DNA from: Metabacillus sp. B2-18
GTDB lineage: Bacteria; Bacillota; Bacilli; Bacillales; Bacillaceae
Assembly: GCF_021117275.1 (NCBI RefSeq)
Contig: NZ_CP088245.1
Location: 3,075,501 to 3,139,500 of the forward strand
Reading direction: 5' to 3'
Length of the DNA: 64,000 nucleotides
The notes below the pieces were generated by a model that had not been told where the DNA came from, searched no databases, and worked only from the letters and a program-made list of their open reading frames with translations. This document shows, one piece after another, positions 9,089 through 16,819 of this stretch; the stretch's first letter is position 1, and each line of letters starts with the position of its first letter. The position numbers and the translations under genes are program-made.

Positions 9089-10249
9089 ATGTTGAAAAGA
9101 AATTCGAAGGTGTTAATTTTGACAGCTAAATATGGCAATGGTCATGTTCAAGTTGCAAAGACATTAGAAGATAAGTGTAAGCAGATGGGTTTTAGCAAGG
9201 TAATCGTGTGTAATCTTTACTCGGAATCTTTTCCCGTTTTTTCAGAAATTACCCAATACTTATATTTAAAAAGTTTCTCAATCGGAAAACAATTTTATCG
9301 CCTTTTTTACTACGGAGTTGATAAAATTTATAACAAAAGAATGATGAACCTGTATTTTAAAATGGGGCACAAACGTTTGCATCAAATCGTGACAAGTGAA
9401 CAACCCGACATGATTATTAATACCTTCCCTATGATTGTTGTTCCTGAATATCGTCGTAAGACTGGTACGGTGATTCCCACGTTTAATGTCCTAACTGACT
9501 TTTGTTTACACAGAATTTGGGTTCATGAAAATATTGATAAATATTATGTTGCTACAAATCATGTCAAAGAGAAACTTTTACAACTTGGCATCCATCCAAG
9601 CACAATAAAAGTTACAGGAATACCTATCCGTAAACAATTCGAAGAAAAAATGGATTTAAACGAAATCTATGAAAAATACAAGTTAGATCCTGATAAGAAA
9701 ACATTACTTATAGTTGCAGGTGCACATGGAGTTTTAAAAAATGTTAAGGAATTATGCCAGTCGTTTATTAACCAAAGTGAACATATTCAAACCATCGTTG
9801 TTTGTGGAAATAATACTTTACTAAAAGAAACGCTGGATCCTCTCGCTACTCAGTATCCTGAGCAATTTAAAGTATTAAGTTATGTTGAGCGAATTGATGA
9901 GTTATACCGTGTTGCTTCATGCATGATAACAAAGCCAGGAGGTATTACTCTAACAGAAGCAACTGCAATTGGGTTACCTGTTGTCCTTTTTAAACCTGTT
10001 CCTGGTCAAGAAAAAGAAAATGCCCACTTTTTTGAAGATAATTCTTCAGCAATTATTATTAATCAAATTGAGGATATTTTTGATGAAGTAAATCAATTAT
10101 TGGCAGATGATCAAAAGTTACAAAAAATGAGAGACAATATTAAAAAGCTACATGTACCTAATTCTTCAGATCTTATTATTGAGGATATGATAAAAGAAGC
10201 TTCTTACATTAGAGATAAAAAAGTAATGGCGGGCTCCGTAAACTATTAG
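9089..10249 (+). CDS. ugtP: Processive diacylglycerol beta-glucosyltransferase UgtP
   Basis: Transfers glucose from UDP-glucose to diacylglycerol to make mono- and diglucosyldiacylglycerol, the lipoteichoic acid anchor; in B. subtilis it also links nutrient status to cell size by acting on FtsZ. About 386 residues, GT28 family. Near-identity to B. subtilis UgtP is visible in TAKYGNGHVQVAKTL at the N-terminus, TQYLYLKSFSIGKQFYRLF, and the donor-site segments KPGGITLTEATAIG and KPVPGQEKENA. The ATG at 9089 follows GAGGTG; an in-frame GTG inside that site is less likely. The next gene follows after 45 bases. Confidence 0.95.
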   Translation: MLKRNSKVLILTAKYGNGHVQVAKTLEDKCKQMGFSKVIVCNLYSESFPVFSEITQYLYLKSFSIGKQFYRLFYYGVDKIYNKRMMNLYFKMGHKRLHQIVTSEQPDMIINTFPMIVVPEYRRKTGTVIPTFNVLTDFCLHRIWVHENIDKYYVATNHVKEKLLQLGIHPSTIKVTGIPIRKQFEEKMDLNEIYEKYKLDPDKKTLLIVAGAHGVLKNVKELCQSFINQSEHIQTIVVCGNNTLLKETLDPLATQYPEQFKVLSYVERIDELYRVASCMITKPGGITLTEATAIGLPVVLFKPVPGQEKENAHFFEDNSSAIIINQIEDIFDEVNQLLADDQKLQKMRDNIKKLHVPNSSDLIIEDMIKEASYIRDKKVMAGSVNY

Positions 10250-10294
10250 TATCTAAAACGGATGAGAGGTTTACCTTACTATCTGGAGGCTGAA

Positions 10295-11290
10295 ATGGAT
10301 ACAAGTACTCACATAATAATGGGATTTGGCTTAGCTGGTTTAGCTTATATTGATCCTGCTGTTGCGGGTAGTCCTGAATTAGCACAAGCTATTATGATTG
10401 GTACGGTCATAGGATCAAATGCACCAGATTTTGATTACGGAATTAAACTTTTAAAAGGTAATGGTATGTATATTGAGCATCATAGAGGTGCCTCTCATTC
10501 CATCCCTGCCCTTTTTCTTTGGACAGTACTTATTTCATGTATTACGTTTCTCTTTTTTAAGGACGTTTCATTCTATCCTTTACTTTATTGGACTTTTTTA
10601 GCAGTTATCTTACATGTTGGATTTGATATTTTAAATGCTTATGGTACCCAAGCTGCAAGACCATTAACAAAAAATTGGTTGTCATTAAACTTTGTCCCGT
10701 TATTTGATCCATTTATCATCTTGGTTCACCTCATTTGTTTTTCATTTTGGACTATTGGATTTCATTCTGGATTTGTATTTTTATGGGGATATATCGTGAT
10801 TATTGGTTATCTTGTTGTTCGTTTTTACATATCACTAAAAAACAAAAAACAAGTTATTCAATCGATGGATATGAAAGGAATTTGTACAATTGTTCCAACT
10901 ATATGGCTTCGCAAATGGCATGTTGTGTTCGAAACAGATCAAATTTATTATGTTGGTATTCTTGATAAAAATGGTCTTCACCTTATCCATACTTTCGAAA
11001 AACATAATCAACTTTGCCCTTATATTATTGCTTCCCTGGACGATCATAATGTAAAACATTTTCTAGCAAATTCAGGGCATGTTCATGCTATGTATGTTCC
11101 TCATCCAAAAGGATATGAAGTCCGTTGGATTGATTTAAGATTTCGTCATAATCATCATTACCCATATATGGCAGTGGTTAAACTTGATAAGAATCTTCAA
11201 ATTATCTCTTCATATACAGGGTGGATTTATCAGTCAAAGAAACTTCAACAAAAGCTTGTACCCTCAAAAACCAATGCTGTACAAATGTAG
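10295..11290 (+). CDS. YfhP-like membrane-bound metal-dependent hydrolase (DUF457 type)
   Basis: 331 residues. The N-terminal half (about 1-190) has several hydrophobic spans and the metal-site pattern of the YdjM/YfhP family: the histidine in MDTSTHIIMGFG, Asp in SNAPDFDYG, and EHHRGASHS. The C-terminal 130 residues are soluble and rich in His/Tyr. The family is annotated as inner-membrane hydrolases; the substrate is unknown. The frame opens at 10262, but the ATG at 10295 lies five bases after GGAGG. It probably shares a transcript with ugtP and is followed by a strong terminator. Confidence 0.8.
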   Translation: MDTSTHIIMGFGLAGLAYIDPAVAGSPELAQAIMIGTVIGSNAPDFDYGIKLLKGNGMYIEHHRGASHSIPALFLWTVLISCITFLFFKDVSFYPLLYWTFLAVILHVGFDILNAYGTQAARPLTKNWLSLNFVPLFDPFIILVHLICFSFWTIGFHSGFVFLWGYIVIIGYLVVRFYISLKNKKQVIQSMDMKGICTIVPTIWLRKWHVVFETDQIYYVGILDKNGLHLIHTFEKHNQLCPYIIASLDDHNVKHFLANSGHVHAMYVPHPKGYEVRWIDLRFRHNHHYPYMAVVKLDKNLQIISSYTGWIYQSKKLQQKLVPSKTNAVQM

Positions 11291-11302
11291 CGGTATTTCT
11301 CT

Positions 11303-11337
11303 AAAAATGTCCGATTTTTTGACCGGACATTTTTTCT
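11303..11337 (+). terminator. Terminator after the YfhP-like gene
   Basis: An 11-bp stem (aaaaatgtccg / cggacattttt) with a T-run, starting 13 bases after the stop codon. Confidence 0.85.
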
Positions 11338-11462
11338 TTCATTTAAAGTGATCTTATGTTTAAGGAATATATTTTCACATTCAACAAAAAATAACTTCTG
11401 TATGATAAATCATTACTCATACATAAATTAGGAAATGTTTTCTTAAAAAGAGGAGGATTATG

Positions 11463-11615
11463 ATGACAAAAAAATATAATAAAGGTAGTAAAAATCAAAA
11501 CTCGCCACAAAACGGAATGAATCAAATGGAGTTTGCTGAAGAACATATTGCCGGAGACAATAGCAAAGGAAACAAACGAAATAAAGATCAAAGAGACAAA
11601 ACAAGAATGGAATAA
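11463..11615 (+). CDS. Small hydrophilic protein, possibly spore-associated
   Basis: 50 residues, very hydrophilic (Asn, Lys, Gln, Asp), with no cysteine or tryptophan and the core MEFAEEHIAGDN. Composition resembles minor small acid-soluble spore proteins, but I cannot match it to a named one. Two ATGs follow AGGAGG; the second (11463) has the normal spacing. A shared terminator lies downstream. Function unknown; the spore link is inference from composition only. Confidence 0.6.
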   Translation: MTKKYNKGSKNQNSPQNGMNQMEFAEEHIAGDNSKGNKRNKDQRDKTRME

Positions 11616-11629
11616 AGAAATTATCACAT

Positions 11630-11660
11630 GCAAAAGGCGGGTTATCCCCGCCTTTTAACC
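11630..11660. terminator. Bidirectional terminator between the small gene and ptsH
   Basis: Stem aaaaggcggg / cccgcctttt, loop of five bases, with A and T tracts usable from both strands. Confidence 0.8.
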
Positions 11661-11665
11661 CTTTA

Positions 11666-11932
11666 TTACTCTCCTAGGCCTTCTGTAGTAATAGCGCGTT
11701 CAACAGCTTCTAGTGCTGCTTGTTCATCGCTTCCACTTGCTGTAATTGTCACTTTTGTTCCTTTAGAAATACCAAGTGACATTACGCCCATAATTGATTT
11801 TAGGTTAACTGTACGACCATTAGCCTCTAAGTTAACATCAGCTGTAAATGAATTTACTGCATTCACTAAAGCTGTTGCTGGTCTAGCGTGTAGACCTGCT
11901 TCACTTGTGATTGTAAACGATTTTTCTACCAC
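11666..11932 (-). CDS. ptsH: Phosphocarrier protein HPr (stand-alone gene)
   Basis: 88 residues, the exact length of Bacillus HPr. It carries phosphate from enzyme I to PTS permeases and, when phosphorylated on Ser46, acts with CcpA in carbon catabolite control. The active His15 is in AGLHARPAT and the regulatory Ser46 in NLKSIMGVMSLG; the C-terminus EGLGE also matches HPr, so this is not the His-less Crh. The start is GTG after GGGGAG. Unlike the usual ptsHI arrangement there is no enzyme I gene beside it; neighbours are an unrelated small gene and cspD. Confidence 0.92.
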   Translation of the reverse strand: MVEKSFTITSEAGLHARPATALVNAVNSFTADVNLEANGRTVNLKSIMGVMSLGISKGTKVTITASGSDEQAALEAVERAITTEGLGE

Positions 11933-12075
11933 TTTTAAATCTCCCCTTCACATTAGCACTTTGGAAAGATGATTATGTATTCATCTTTACTCGCCAAAAT
12001 CTTTACATGTATCATCATTATTATAAACTTTTTTTAAAAAAAGTGAACTAAATTTTCCATTAACTATTGTCTCTT

Positions 12076-12330
12076 TTAGCCTACTTTATATACATGATCT
12101 ACTGGTATTTCATGATGTATATGTAAGGTAATAGTATCTGTGTTCATTCGTTCTACAACGATAAAATTTTCTTCATGATCTTGTATTAAAATGATGGAAG
12201 ATTTTCTCAAATACAGTAATTTATCTCCTACGTTAATAATAGCTTGATAAGCCCTATTAAACTCTAAATCATCTATTTTTTTTGAGGATGTAATAATGAT
12301 GCTATTTCCATTTAAATCAAACTTACGCAT
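12076..12330 (-). CDS. Small hypothetical protein
   Basis: 84 residues, strand-rich and soluble (SIIITSSKK, KLLYLRKSSIILIQD, NFIVVERMNTDTITLHIHHE). I do not recognise the family; the pattern suggests a small beta-barrel. The frame opens at a GTG at 12345, but the ATG at 12330 has the better spacing to GGAG. It is divergent from cspD and has no obvious partner. Confidence 0.6.
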   Translation of the reverse strand: MRKFDLNGNSIIITSSKKIDDLEFNRAYQAIINVGDKLLYLRKSSIILIQDHEENFIVVERMNTDTITLHIHHEIPVDHVYKVG

Positions 12331-12432
12331 TAAGATCCACTCCACCCTTTTTAATCATTATATGCTTGTTTTATGTAAGTATTATCTATTCCATAAATGT
12401 AAGTTTCTGAAAGATTTGTTAAAACATTTTTC

Positions 12433-12468
12433 TTGACCTTGACGGTTATCTTTAGATTGGTGTATAGT
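12433..12468 (+). promoter_or_regulatory. cspD sigma-A promoter with long leader
   Basis: TTGACG at 12439-12444, 18-base spacer, TATAGT at 12463-12468; a second TTGACC overlaps just upstream. It leaves an untranslated leader of about 140 bases before the cspD ATG, typical of cold-shock genes. Confidence 0.7.
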
Positions 12469-12612
12469 TAAATTATCATTAAGCTGAGTATATATTGTAA
12501 TAATACATCTCAGAAATCTATCATCCTTGTTAAAAATCTACATATCATATTCATTAATGATAAAATTTTTTTTAGCACCACCCGTGCTACAGTATTAGGA
12601 GGATTAAGTACT

Positions 12613-12813
12613 ATGCAAAACGGTAAAGTAAAATGGTTTAACAATGAAAAAGGGTTTGGATTCATCGAAGTTGAAGGCGGAGACGATGTATTCGTACACT
12701 TCACTGCAATCCAAGGTGATGGTTACAAATCATTAGAAGAAGGTCAAGAAGTTTCCTTTGAAATCGTTGAAGGTAACCGCGGACCACAAGCTGCTAACGT
12801 TACAAAGTTATAA
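12613..12813 (+). CDS. cspD: Cold-shock protein CspD-type
   Basis: A 66-residue single cold-shock domain, an RNA chaperone binding single-stranded nucleic acid. Both RNA-binding motifs are intact: KGFGFIEV (RNP1) and VFVHF (RNP2). The start follows AGGAGG. The location after ugtP matches cspD in B. subtilis. The long AT-rich leader suggests post-transcriptional control. A second paralogue with about 80 percent visible identity lies at 30309. Confidence 0.93.
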   Translation: MQNGKVKWFNNEKGFGFIEVEGGDDVFVHFTAIQGDGYKSLEEGQEVSFEIVEGNRGPQAANVTKL

Positions 12814-12855
12814 TCACAAGATTTCACACATGTGATTTAACCATAAACAACTAGA

Positions 12856-12892
12856 TATAAAAGAGGCTGGATTTTTCAGCCTCTTTTTTGCG
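12856..12892 (+). terminator. Terminator of cspD
   Basis: Stem aaaagaggctg / cagcctctttt with a T-run. Confidence 0.85.
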
Positions 12893-12957
12893 TTTATTAT
12901 TATGTAACCAATCGTTGGAAAATATGACTTGACCTTCAGTTTTTATTTGCTCTCCTT

Positions 12958-13158
12958 TTATTTTGTCATGCCGGACTTCTGACTGATCAATAAATATTCA
13001 ATTGCTTTAACATTTTGCTTAATACTTTTTTCAATTCTACTAACCTCATTTGAATTGAATATATTTGCGTTGTTCGCTATAAAGACCAATTTGTCAAGAT
13101 CTTTATAAATTTCAGAAAATGCTTCTTTAATAGATGAATCTAACGGCTCAGTTGCCAT
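12958..13158 (-). CDS. Small hypothetical protein
   Basis: 66 residues, acidic at the N-terminus and predicted helical throughout (SIKEAFSEIYKDLDKLVFI, then VSRIEKSIKQNVKAIEYLL). Unrecognised. The ATG at 13158 is seven bases after GGAGGAGAG, whereas the upstream in-frame start has no ribosome site. It occupies the place where B. subtilis has degR but runs the other way and shows no resemblance that I can see. Confidence 0.6.
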   Translation of the reverse strand: MATEPLDSSIKEAFSEIYKDLDKLVFIANNANIFNSNEVSRIEKSIKQNVKAIEYLLISQKSGMTK

Positions 13159-13355
13159 AGTGAATCTCTCCTCCACCAATAAAATTTTGACAGATATCTA
13201 GTCAAAATGATTTATATTAATCCTATATTTTTACAATATTTAATCCTATTTTCATTTTAACATGACACCTTCATTTGTCATAGAAAATAATTTTGTTTTT
13301 TTTAACGAATATTTCATGTTAATAATTCAAAAACTAATGATTGGAGGTGTTTTTT

Positions 13356-13622
13356 ATGGATCAAATAAATCATACTGGATTAATTAGTGGAATGAATGAT
13401 TTAGGACAACTTGAAGCATCTGTAAAAGCAGCACAAAAAATGGTTGGAGCTGCAACGATGCAATTAGATCCGGAAGCTCTACAAAATGCAGAAAATGCAA
13501 TAAGAGATGCGAAGGATATTATGAGTCGCACCAATGAGACAGGTGTTGATTCAGATTTTGTGAATAAACAGCAACAACTGTTACAACAGTGTGAGCATCA
13601 ATTATCAGAAGCTAGAAAATAA
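13356..13622 (+). CDS. ypzA: DUF2564 protein YpzA
   Basis: 88 residues, helical and acidic, matching B. subtilis YpzA in pattern: LEASVKAAQKMVGAAT near the N-terminus and DFVNKQQQLLQQCEHQL near the C-terminus. Function unknown. The ATG at 13356 follows GGAGGTG. A perfect terminator follows, so the gene is monocistronic. Confidence 0.82.
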   Translation: MDQINHTGLISGMNDLGQLEASVKAAQKMVGAATMQLDPEALQNAENAIRDAKDIMSRTNETGVDSDFVNKQQQLLQQCEHQLSEARK

Positions 13623-13633
13623 ATGATTAACTA

Positions 13634-13664
13634 CAAAAAAATCCGCTAAATAGCGGATTTTTTT
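13634..13664 (+). terminator. Terminator of ypzA
   Basis: Perfect stem aaatccgcta / tagcggattt flanked by A and T runs. Confidence 0.88.
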
Positions 13665-13734
13665 GTTATCAAAAGGTGTTTTATTTACTATAGGTTATGA
13701 TTTGCTTCTTGCTTTTGTTTGTAACTGTAACATG

Positions 13735-13911
13735 TTACAACAACTTCTTGCCAACTTCTTTTATTTTCTCACCAACAGTACATTTATTAATACAAAAAGA
13801 ATGGGCAAAGCTTTTTCCATACTCTTCTCTAAAATGCTTTTTTAATAAGCAATTCACACAATAAGTATCAATGATTTCACTAAGTTCTTGGAGTGTTTGC
13901 TTTTTACTCAT
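13735..13911 (-). CDS. ypeQ: YpeQ-like zinc-finger protein
   Basis: 58 residues with CVNC near residue 18 and a later CINKC motif, the pattern of the small zinc-finger family containing YpeQ. The start ATG lies inside the end of the ypeP reading frame (8-base overlap), indicating translational coupling with ypeP. Zinc binding and function are inferred. Confidence 0.72.
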   Translation of the reverse strand: MSKKQTLQELSEIIDTYCVNCLLKKHFREEYGKSFAHSFCINKCTVGEKIKEVGKKLL

Positions 13912-14581
13912 GTTCTTCAACGTCCTCATTTATGATCATTTTACTACTAATTTCGATTCCTTCCATCGCTTGAGTTGCTAGCTTATCTGCTTCTGTATTT
14001 TCTTTTCTCGATACTGGCTCATAGGATGCTGTTATTTTCAGTTTTTTTAATTTGCTTTCTATGCGATCTAGCCAATTATTAAATTCTTCTTCATAACAAG
14101 GCCATTCACCTGATAGTTGGTTTAATACTACTTGCGAGTCACCTTTGAACAATACTTTTTGTTTCGTTATTCCGTTTTCCTCTAGAACATCCACCAAATA
14201 ATGAAAGGCAGCATATTCTGCTTCATTGTTTGATTCCATTTCTTCTGCTTTTTCATTCATTCGAATTCGATATCGATTTCCACTTTGCGTGTAATAAACC
14301 ACTGCACCGAATCCAGCTAATTTTGTGCTTTTATGAAATCCACCATCAAAAAAGGCAACAACATCATGTGGTTCATCTTTAACAATTTCTTTTAATTTTT
14401 TAAGTTCCTTAAGAGTCCATGACTGGCCATCCTCTGAGAAAAATGAAAGGTTCTTTACTCTTCCTGTTTGAAGAAAGTCCTCAGCCAAAACAATGGATTC
14501 GTTTAAAGAATGATATTCTGTTGTTATCATTGTTTCTAATTTTCTTTTTGTTTGATAAGTCCATTCTATGCGATAATTCAA
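13904..14581 (-). CDS. ypeP: RNase H-like protein YpeP
   Basis: 225 residues. The N-terminal 70 residues are a family-specific helical extension; the RNase H fold follows. All four acidic residues of a type 1 RNase H centre are present: Asp79 (AFFDGGFH), Glu120 (NNEAEYA), Asp148 (FKGDSQVV) and Asp199 (NTEADKLA). I recall that B. subtilis relatives were reported without RNase H activity, so activity cannot be assumed. The frame opens at a GTG lying in the ribosome site; the TTG at 14581, eight bases after GGAG, is the likely start. Operon with ypeQ. Confidence 0.82.
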   Translation of the reverse strand: MNYRIEWTYQTKRKLETMITTEYHSLNESIVLAEDFLQTGRVKNLSFFSEDGQSWTLKELKKLKEIVKDEPHDVVAFFDGGFHKSTKLAGFGAVVYYTQSGNRYRIRMNEKAEEMESNNEAEYAAFHYLVDVLEENGITKQKVLFKGDSQVVLNQLSGEWPCYEEEFNNWLDRIESKLKKLKITASYEPVSRKENTEADKLATQAMEGIEISSKMIINEDVEEHE

Positions 14582-14818
14582 TAGATTCACTCCTGAAATT
14601 TCTGTTAATTTTAAGGGGAAATCTTGATGTTTCTATATCACTAATATCATCAAAACCGTTTCGAATAATTCTTCCTATAACTAATGTAGTCAATATGCTA
14701 TAATCATATTCGATTTATTCTACTCGTGTTTGTTTTTATCAATTCCTTTATGATAATGCTATTTATTTTACCATCGTTTTAGTATTTAATGAAATATTTT
14801 AATTTTGGAGGTGTTTGT

Positions 14819-15208
14819 TTGATTGAAGTATATGTAGATGGAGCCAGTGCAGGTGATCCAGGTTTATCTGGTGCAGGAATCTTTATAAAAGGACATGGTA
14901 CGGCCGAACAATACTCTTTACCTTTAGGATCTATGACAAATCATGAAGCAGAATATCATGCATTGATTAAAGGAATGGAGATTTGTTTGAATCAAGGATA
15001 TAAAGTCGCTTCTTTTAGAACTGATTCACAACTTGTGGATCGAGCATTTGAAAAACAATTTGTTAAGAATAACAATTTTGCTCCTCTTTTAGAAAAGGTA
15101 ATGAAGCTTTCTAATCAATTTGATTTGTTCTTCTTAAAATGGATTCCTAGTAAAGAAAATAAAGTCGCCGACCAGTTAGCCAGAAGTGCTATTTTGAAAC
15201 AATCTTAG
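14819..15208 (+). CDS. ypdQ: RNase HI-family protein YpdQ
   Basis: 129 residues, a single RNase H domain. Acidic residues Asp7 (YVDGASAGDPG), Glu43 (NHEAEY), Asp69 (RTDSQLV) and Asp118 (NKVADQLA) are all conserved. The start is TTG at 14819, eight bases after GGAGGT... (GGAG at 14807-14810); the in-frame ATG at 14789 has no ribosome site. It is divergent from ypeP and is followed after 28 bases by the EamA transporter. The order ypeP-ypdQ-sspL-ypcP matches B. subtilis. Confidence 0.85.
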   Translation: MIEVYVDGASAGDPGLSGAGIFIKGHGTAEQYSLPLGSMTNHEAEYHALIKGMEICLNQGYKVASFRTDSQLVDRAFEKQFVKNNNFAPLLEKVMKLSNQFDLFFLKWIPSKENKVADQLARSAILKQS

Positions 15209-15236
15209 TTTATACTGAAAGAAAGAAGTGAAATAA

Positions 15237-16142
15237 ATGAAAAGAACGTTAGTAGCAGATGCAAGTCTGTTATTTGTAGCATTTATTTGGGGAGCAACCT
15301 TTGTGATTGTTCAAAATGCAATTGAATTTATACCACCTAATTTGTTTAATGGAATTCGCTTTTTAATTGCGGCAGCCCTACTATCATTATTTCTTTTTAA
15401 AATCCCTAAAGGTTGGTTATCTAAAGAATTGCTTAAATCAGGAGTATTTTTAGGAATATTTTTATTTATTGGATATAGTTTTCAAACTGTTGGTCTGATG
15501 TATACAACATCCTCAAAAGCCGGATTTATTACAGGTCTAAGCGTTATGGTAGTTCCTTTATTATCTGTATTTATCTTAAAGGAAAAACCAAACTTTGTTG
15601 TATTTATCGCTGCTGGTGTAGGAACAATAGGCTTGTACTTTCTTACTGTTGCAGGATTATCCCAAATGAATATAGGTGATGGTCTTGTATTGATTTGTGC
15701 TATTGGGTTTGCCCTTCATATTGTTTATACAGGAAAATTTTCAAACAAACATAAAGCACTACCCTTAACTATCATTCAGCTCTTAACTGTCTCTCTATTA
15801 AGCTTTATAAGCGCTGGTTTATTCGAGAGATCATCAATTGTATCAACCGCTTTATTAAATATGGACGTTTTGATTGCGTTAGCTGTTACATCGATACTGG
15901 CAACTGCTCTAGCCTTTTTACTCCAAACTAAGTTTCAACAAATTACCACAGCCGCAAGAGTAGCGCTGATTTTTGCTATGGAACCAGTATTCGCTGCTTT
16001 AACAGCCTTTCTTTTAATTAACGAACGTTTAACTACAAATGGTTTAATTGGCTGCTTCCTTATTTTTTTAGCCATGATTGTTTCAGAATTGCCTAATATG
16101 AAAATACTTAAAACATCGATTAATCAAGAAACTAGTCTTTAA
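15237..16142 (+). CDS. EamA/DMT-family transporter
   Basis: 301 residues with ten hydrophobic spans and two EamA repeats: an N-terminal FIWGATFVIVQNAI signature at about 16-29 and a second repeat with FAMEPVFAALTAFLLINERL near 247-266. Drug/metabolite exporters of this kind move small metabolites across the cytoplasmic membrane; the substrate cannot be told. It starts 28 bases after ypdQ with a weak AGAAGTGA ribosome site and may be cotranscribed with it. It occupies the locus of ypdP in B. subtilis but is a different family. Confidence 0.85.
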   Translation: MKRTLVADASLLFVAFIWGATFVIVQNAIEFIPPNLFNGIRFLIAAALLSLFLFKIPKGWLSKELLKSGVFLGIFLFIGYSFQTVGLMYTTSSKAGFITGLSVMVVPLLSVFILKEKPNFVVFIAAGVGTIGLYFLTVAGLSQMNIGDGLVLICAIGFALHIVYTGKFSNKHKALPLTIIQLLTVSLLSFISAGLFERSSIVSTALLNMDVLIALAVTSILATALAFLLQTKFQQITTAARVALIFAMEPVFAALTAFLLINERLTTNGLIGCFLIFLAMIVSELPNMKILKTSINQETSL

Positions 16143-16162
16143 GCCCTAAGCTTAAAGACTTT

Positions 16163-16429
16163 TTACATTAAATTTAATGTTTGTATATGATGAAAAGCCT
16201 GTTTACGATTCAGTATGTCTTCTGCCTTAAATTGTTCTAATAATGAAATATAAAAAGAACCATCAAATTCTTTTTGTATTTTTAGTGTAAGCTCAATGGC
16301 AATAATGACAATTTCATCTGATGTATCTGTATACTGCTGTCCAAACTCAATGAAACCATAAGCTTCCTCACCTAGGATAAATCCTTTACTAGCTAAAAAG
16401 GTAACATAATCTCTAACTGTACGAGCCAT
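16163..16429 (-). CDS. Small conserved hypothetical protein (possibly DUF6123)
   Basis: 88 residues, soluble. The N-terminal MARTVRDYVTFLASKGF and central GFIEFGQQYTDTSDEIV segments recall a small Bacillus family I remember as DUF6123; this is from memory and unverified. Helical C-terminus. It is convergent with the transporter gene. Function unknown. Confidence 0.65.
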   Translation of the reverse strand: MARTVRDYVTFLASKGFILGEEAYGFIEFGQQYTDTSDEIVIIAIELTLKIQKEFDGSFYISLLEQFKAEDILNRKQAFHHIQTLNLM

Positions 16430-16561
16430 CCTGTATTATTCATCCTTATCGAAATATGTAGTACTTTGATCATATCAAAAAAACGTCGACAAATTCCATC
16501 TTTTTTCGTCATAAATTTCTTTGTGGATTTTTGGTCATAATACAAATGGAGGTGACCGAAC

Positions 16562-16702
16562 ATGAGCAGTGAAAAAAAAGGTAATAATCGCGGAAGAAAA
16601 GCGCCAAGTGTTAACCCACAAGGTCATGCTAAAGATGTTGAATTTTCAACCGAGCCAAAAAGTAAACTTGAAAATGCAGCTAAGAAAAAAAATACGAAAT
16701 AA
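16562..16702 (+). CDS. sspL: Small acid-soluble spore protein SspL
   Basis: 46 residues. The C-terminal half (NPQGHAKDVEFSTEPKSKLE...KKKNTK) aligns with B. subtilis SspL (TPQG...PKTELEERAKKSNTK). Minor SASPs are made in the forespore under sigma-G. The ATG follows GGAGGTG by seven bases. A CATAATA sequence resembling a sigma-F/G minus-10 box lies about 20 bases before the ribosome site, but no good minus-35 element is at the right distance. Locus order supports the call. Confidence 0.82.
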   Translation: MSSEKKGNNRGRKAPSVNPQGHAKDVEFSTEPKSKLENAAKKKNTK

Positions 16703-16703
16703 A

Positions 16704-16756
16704 AAAGAGGGTGACTCAAAAGGTTGTTAAATAACGACCTTTTGAGCACCCTTTCT
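16704..16756 (+). terminator. Long hairpin after sspL (terminator, possible IS end)
   Basis: gggtg and ctcaaaaggttgtta pair with taacgaccttttgag and caccc around a two-base loop, with one bulged A; a T-rich tail follows. The wobble is allowed only on the plus strand. It shares TGAC-CAAAAG with the hairpin at 18704-18756 in inverted orientation, so it may also be part of the insertion-sequence end. Confidence 0.7.
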
Positions 16757-16819
16757 TTATTTTTTGCATAGAAACCAAATAAGTAGGATTTTTTAATGAA
16801 AAAGGGGTATTCCTCCCCC

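Noticed and set aside
11628..11972. 114-codon plus-strand frame over ptsH
   Set aside because: Antisense shadow of the HPr gene; starts within the terminator and has no ribosome site.
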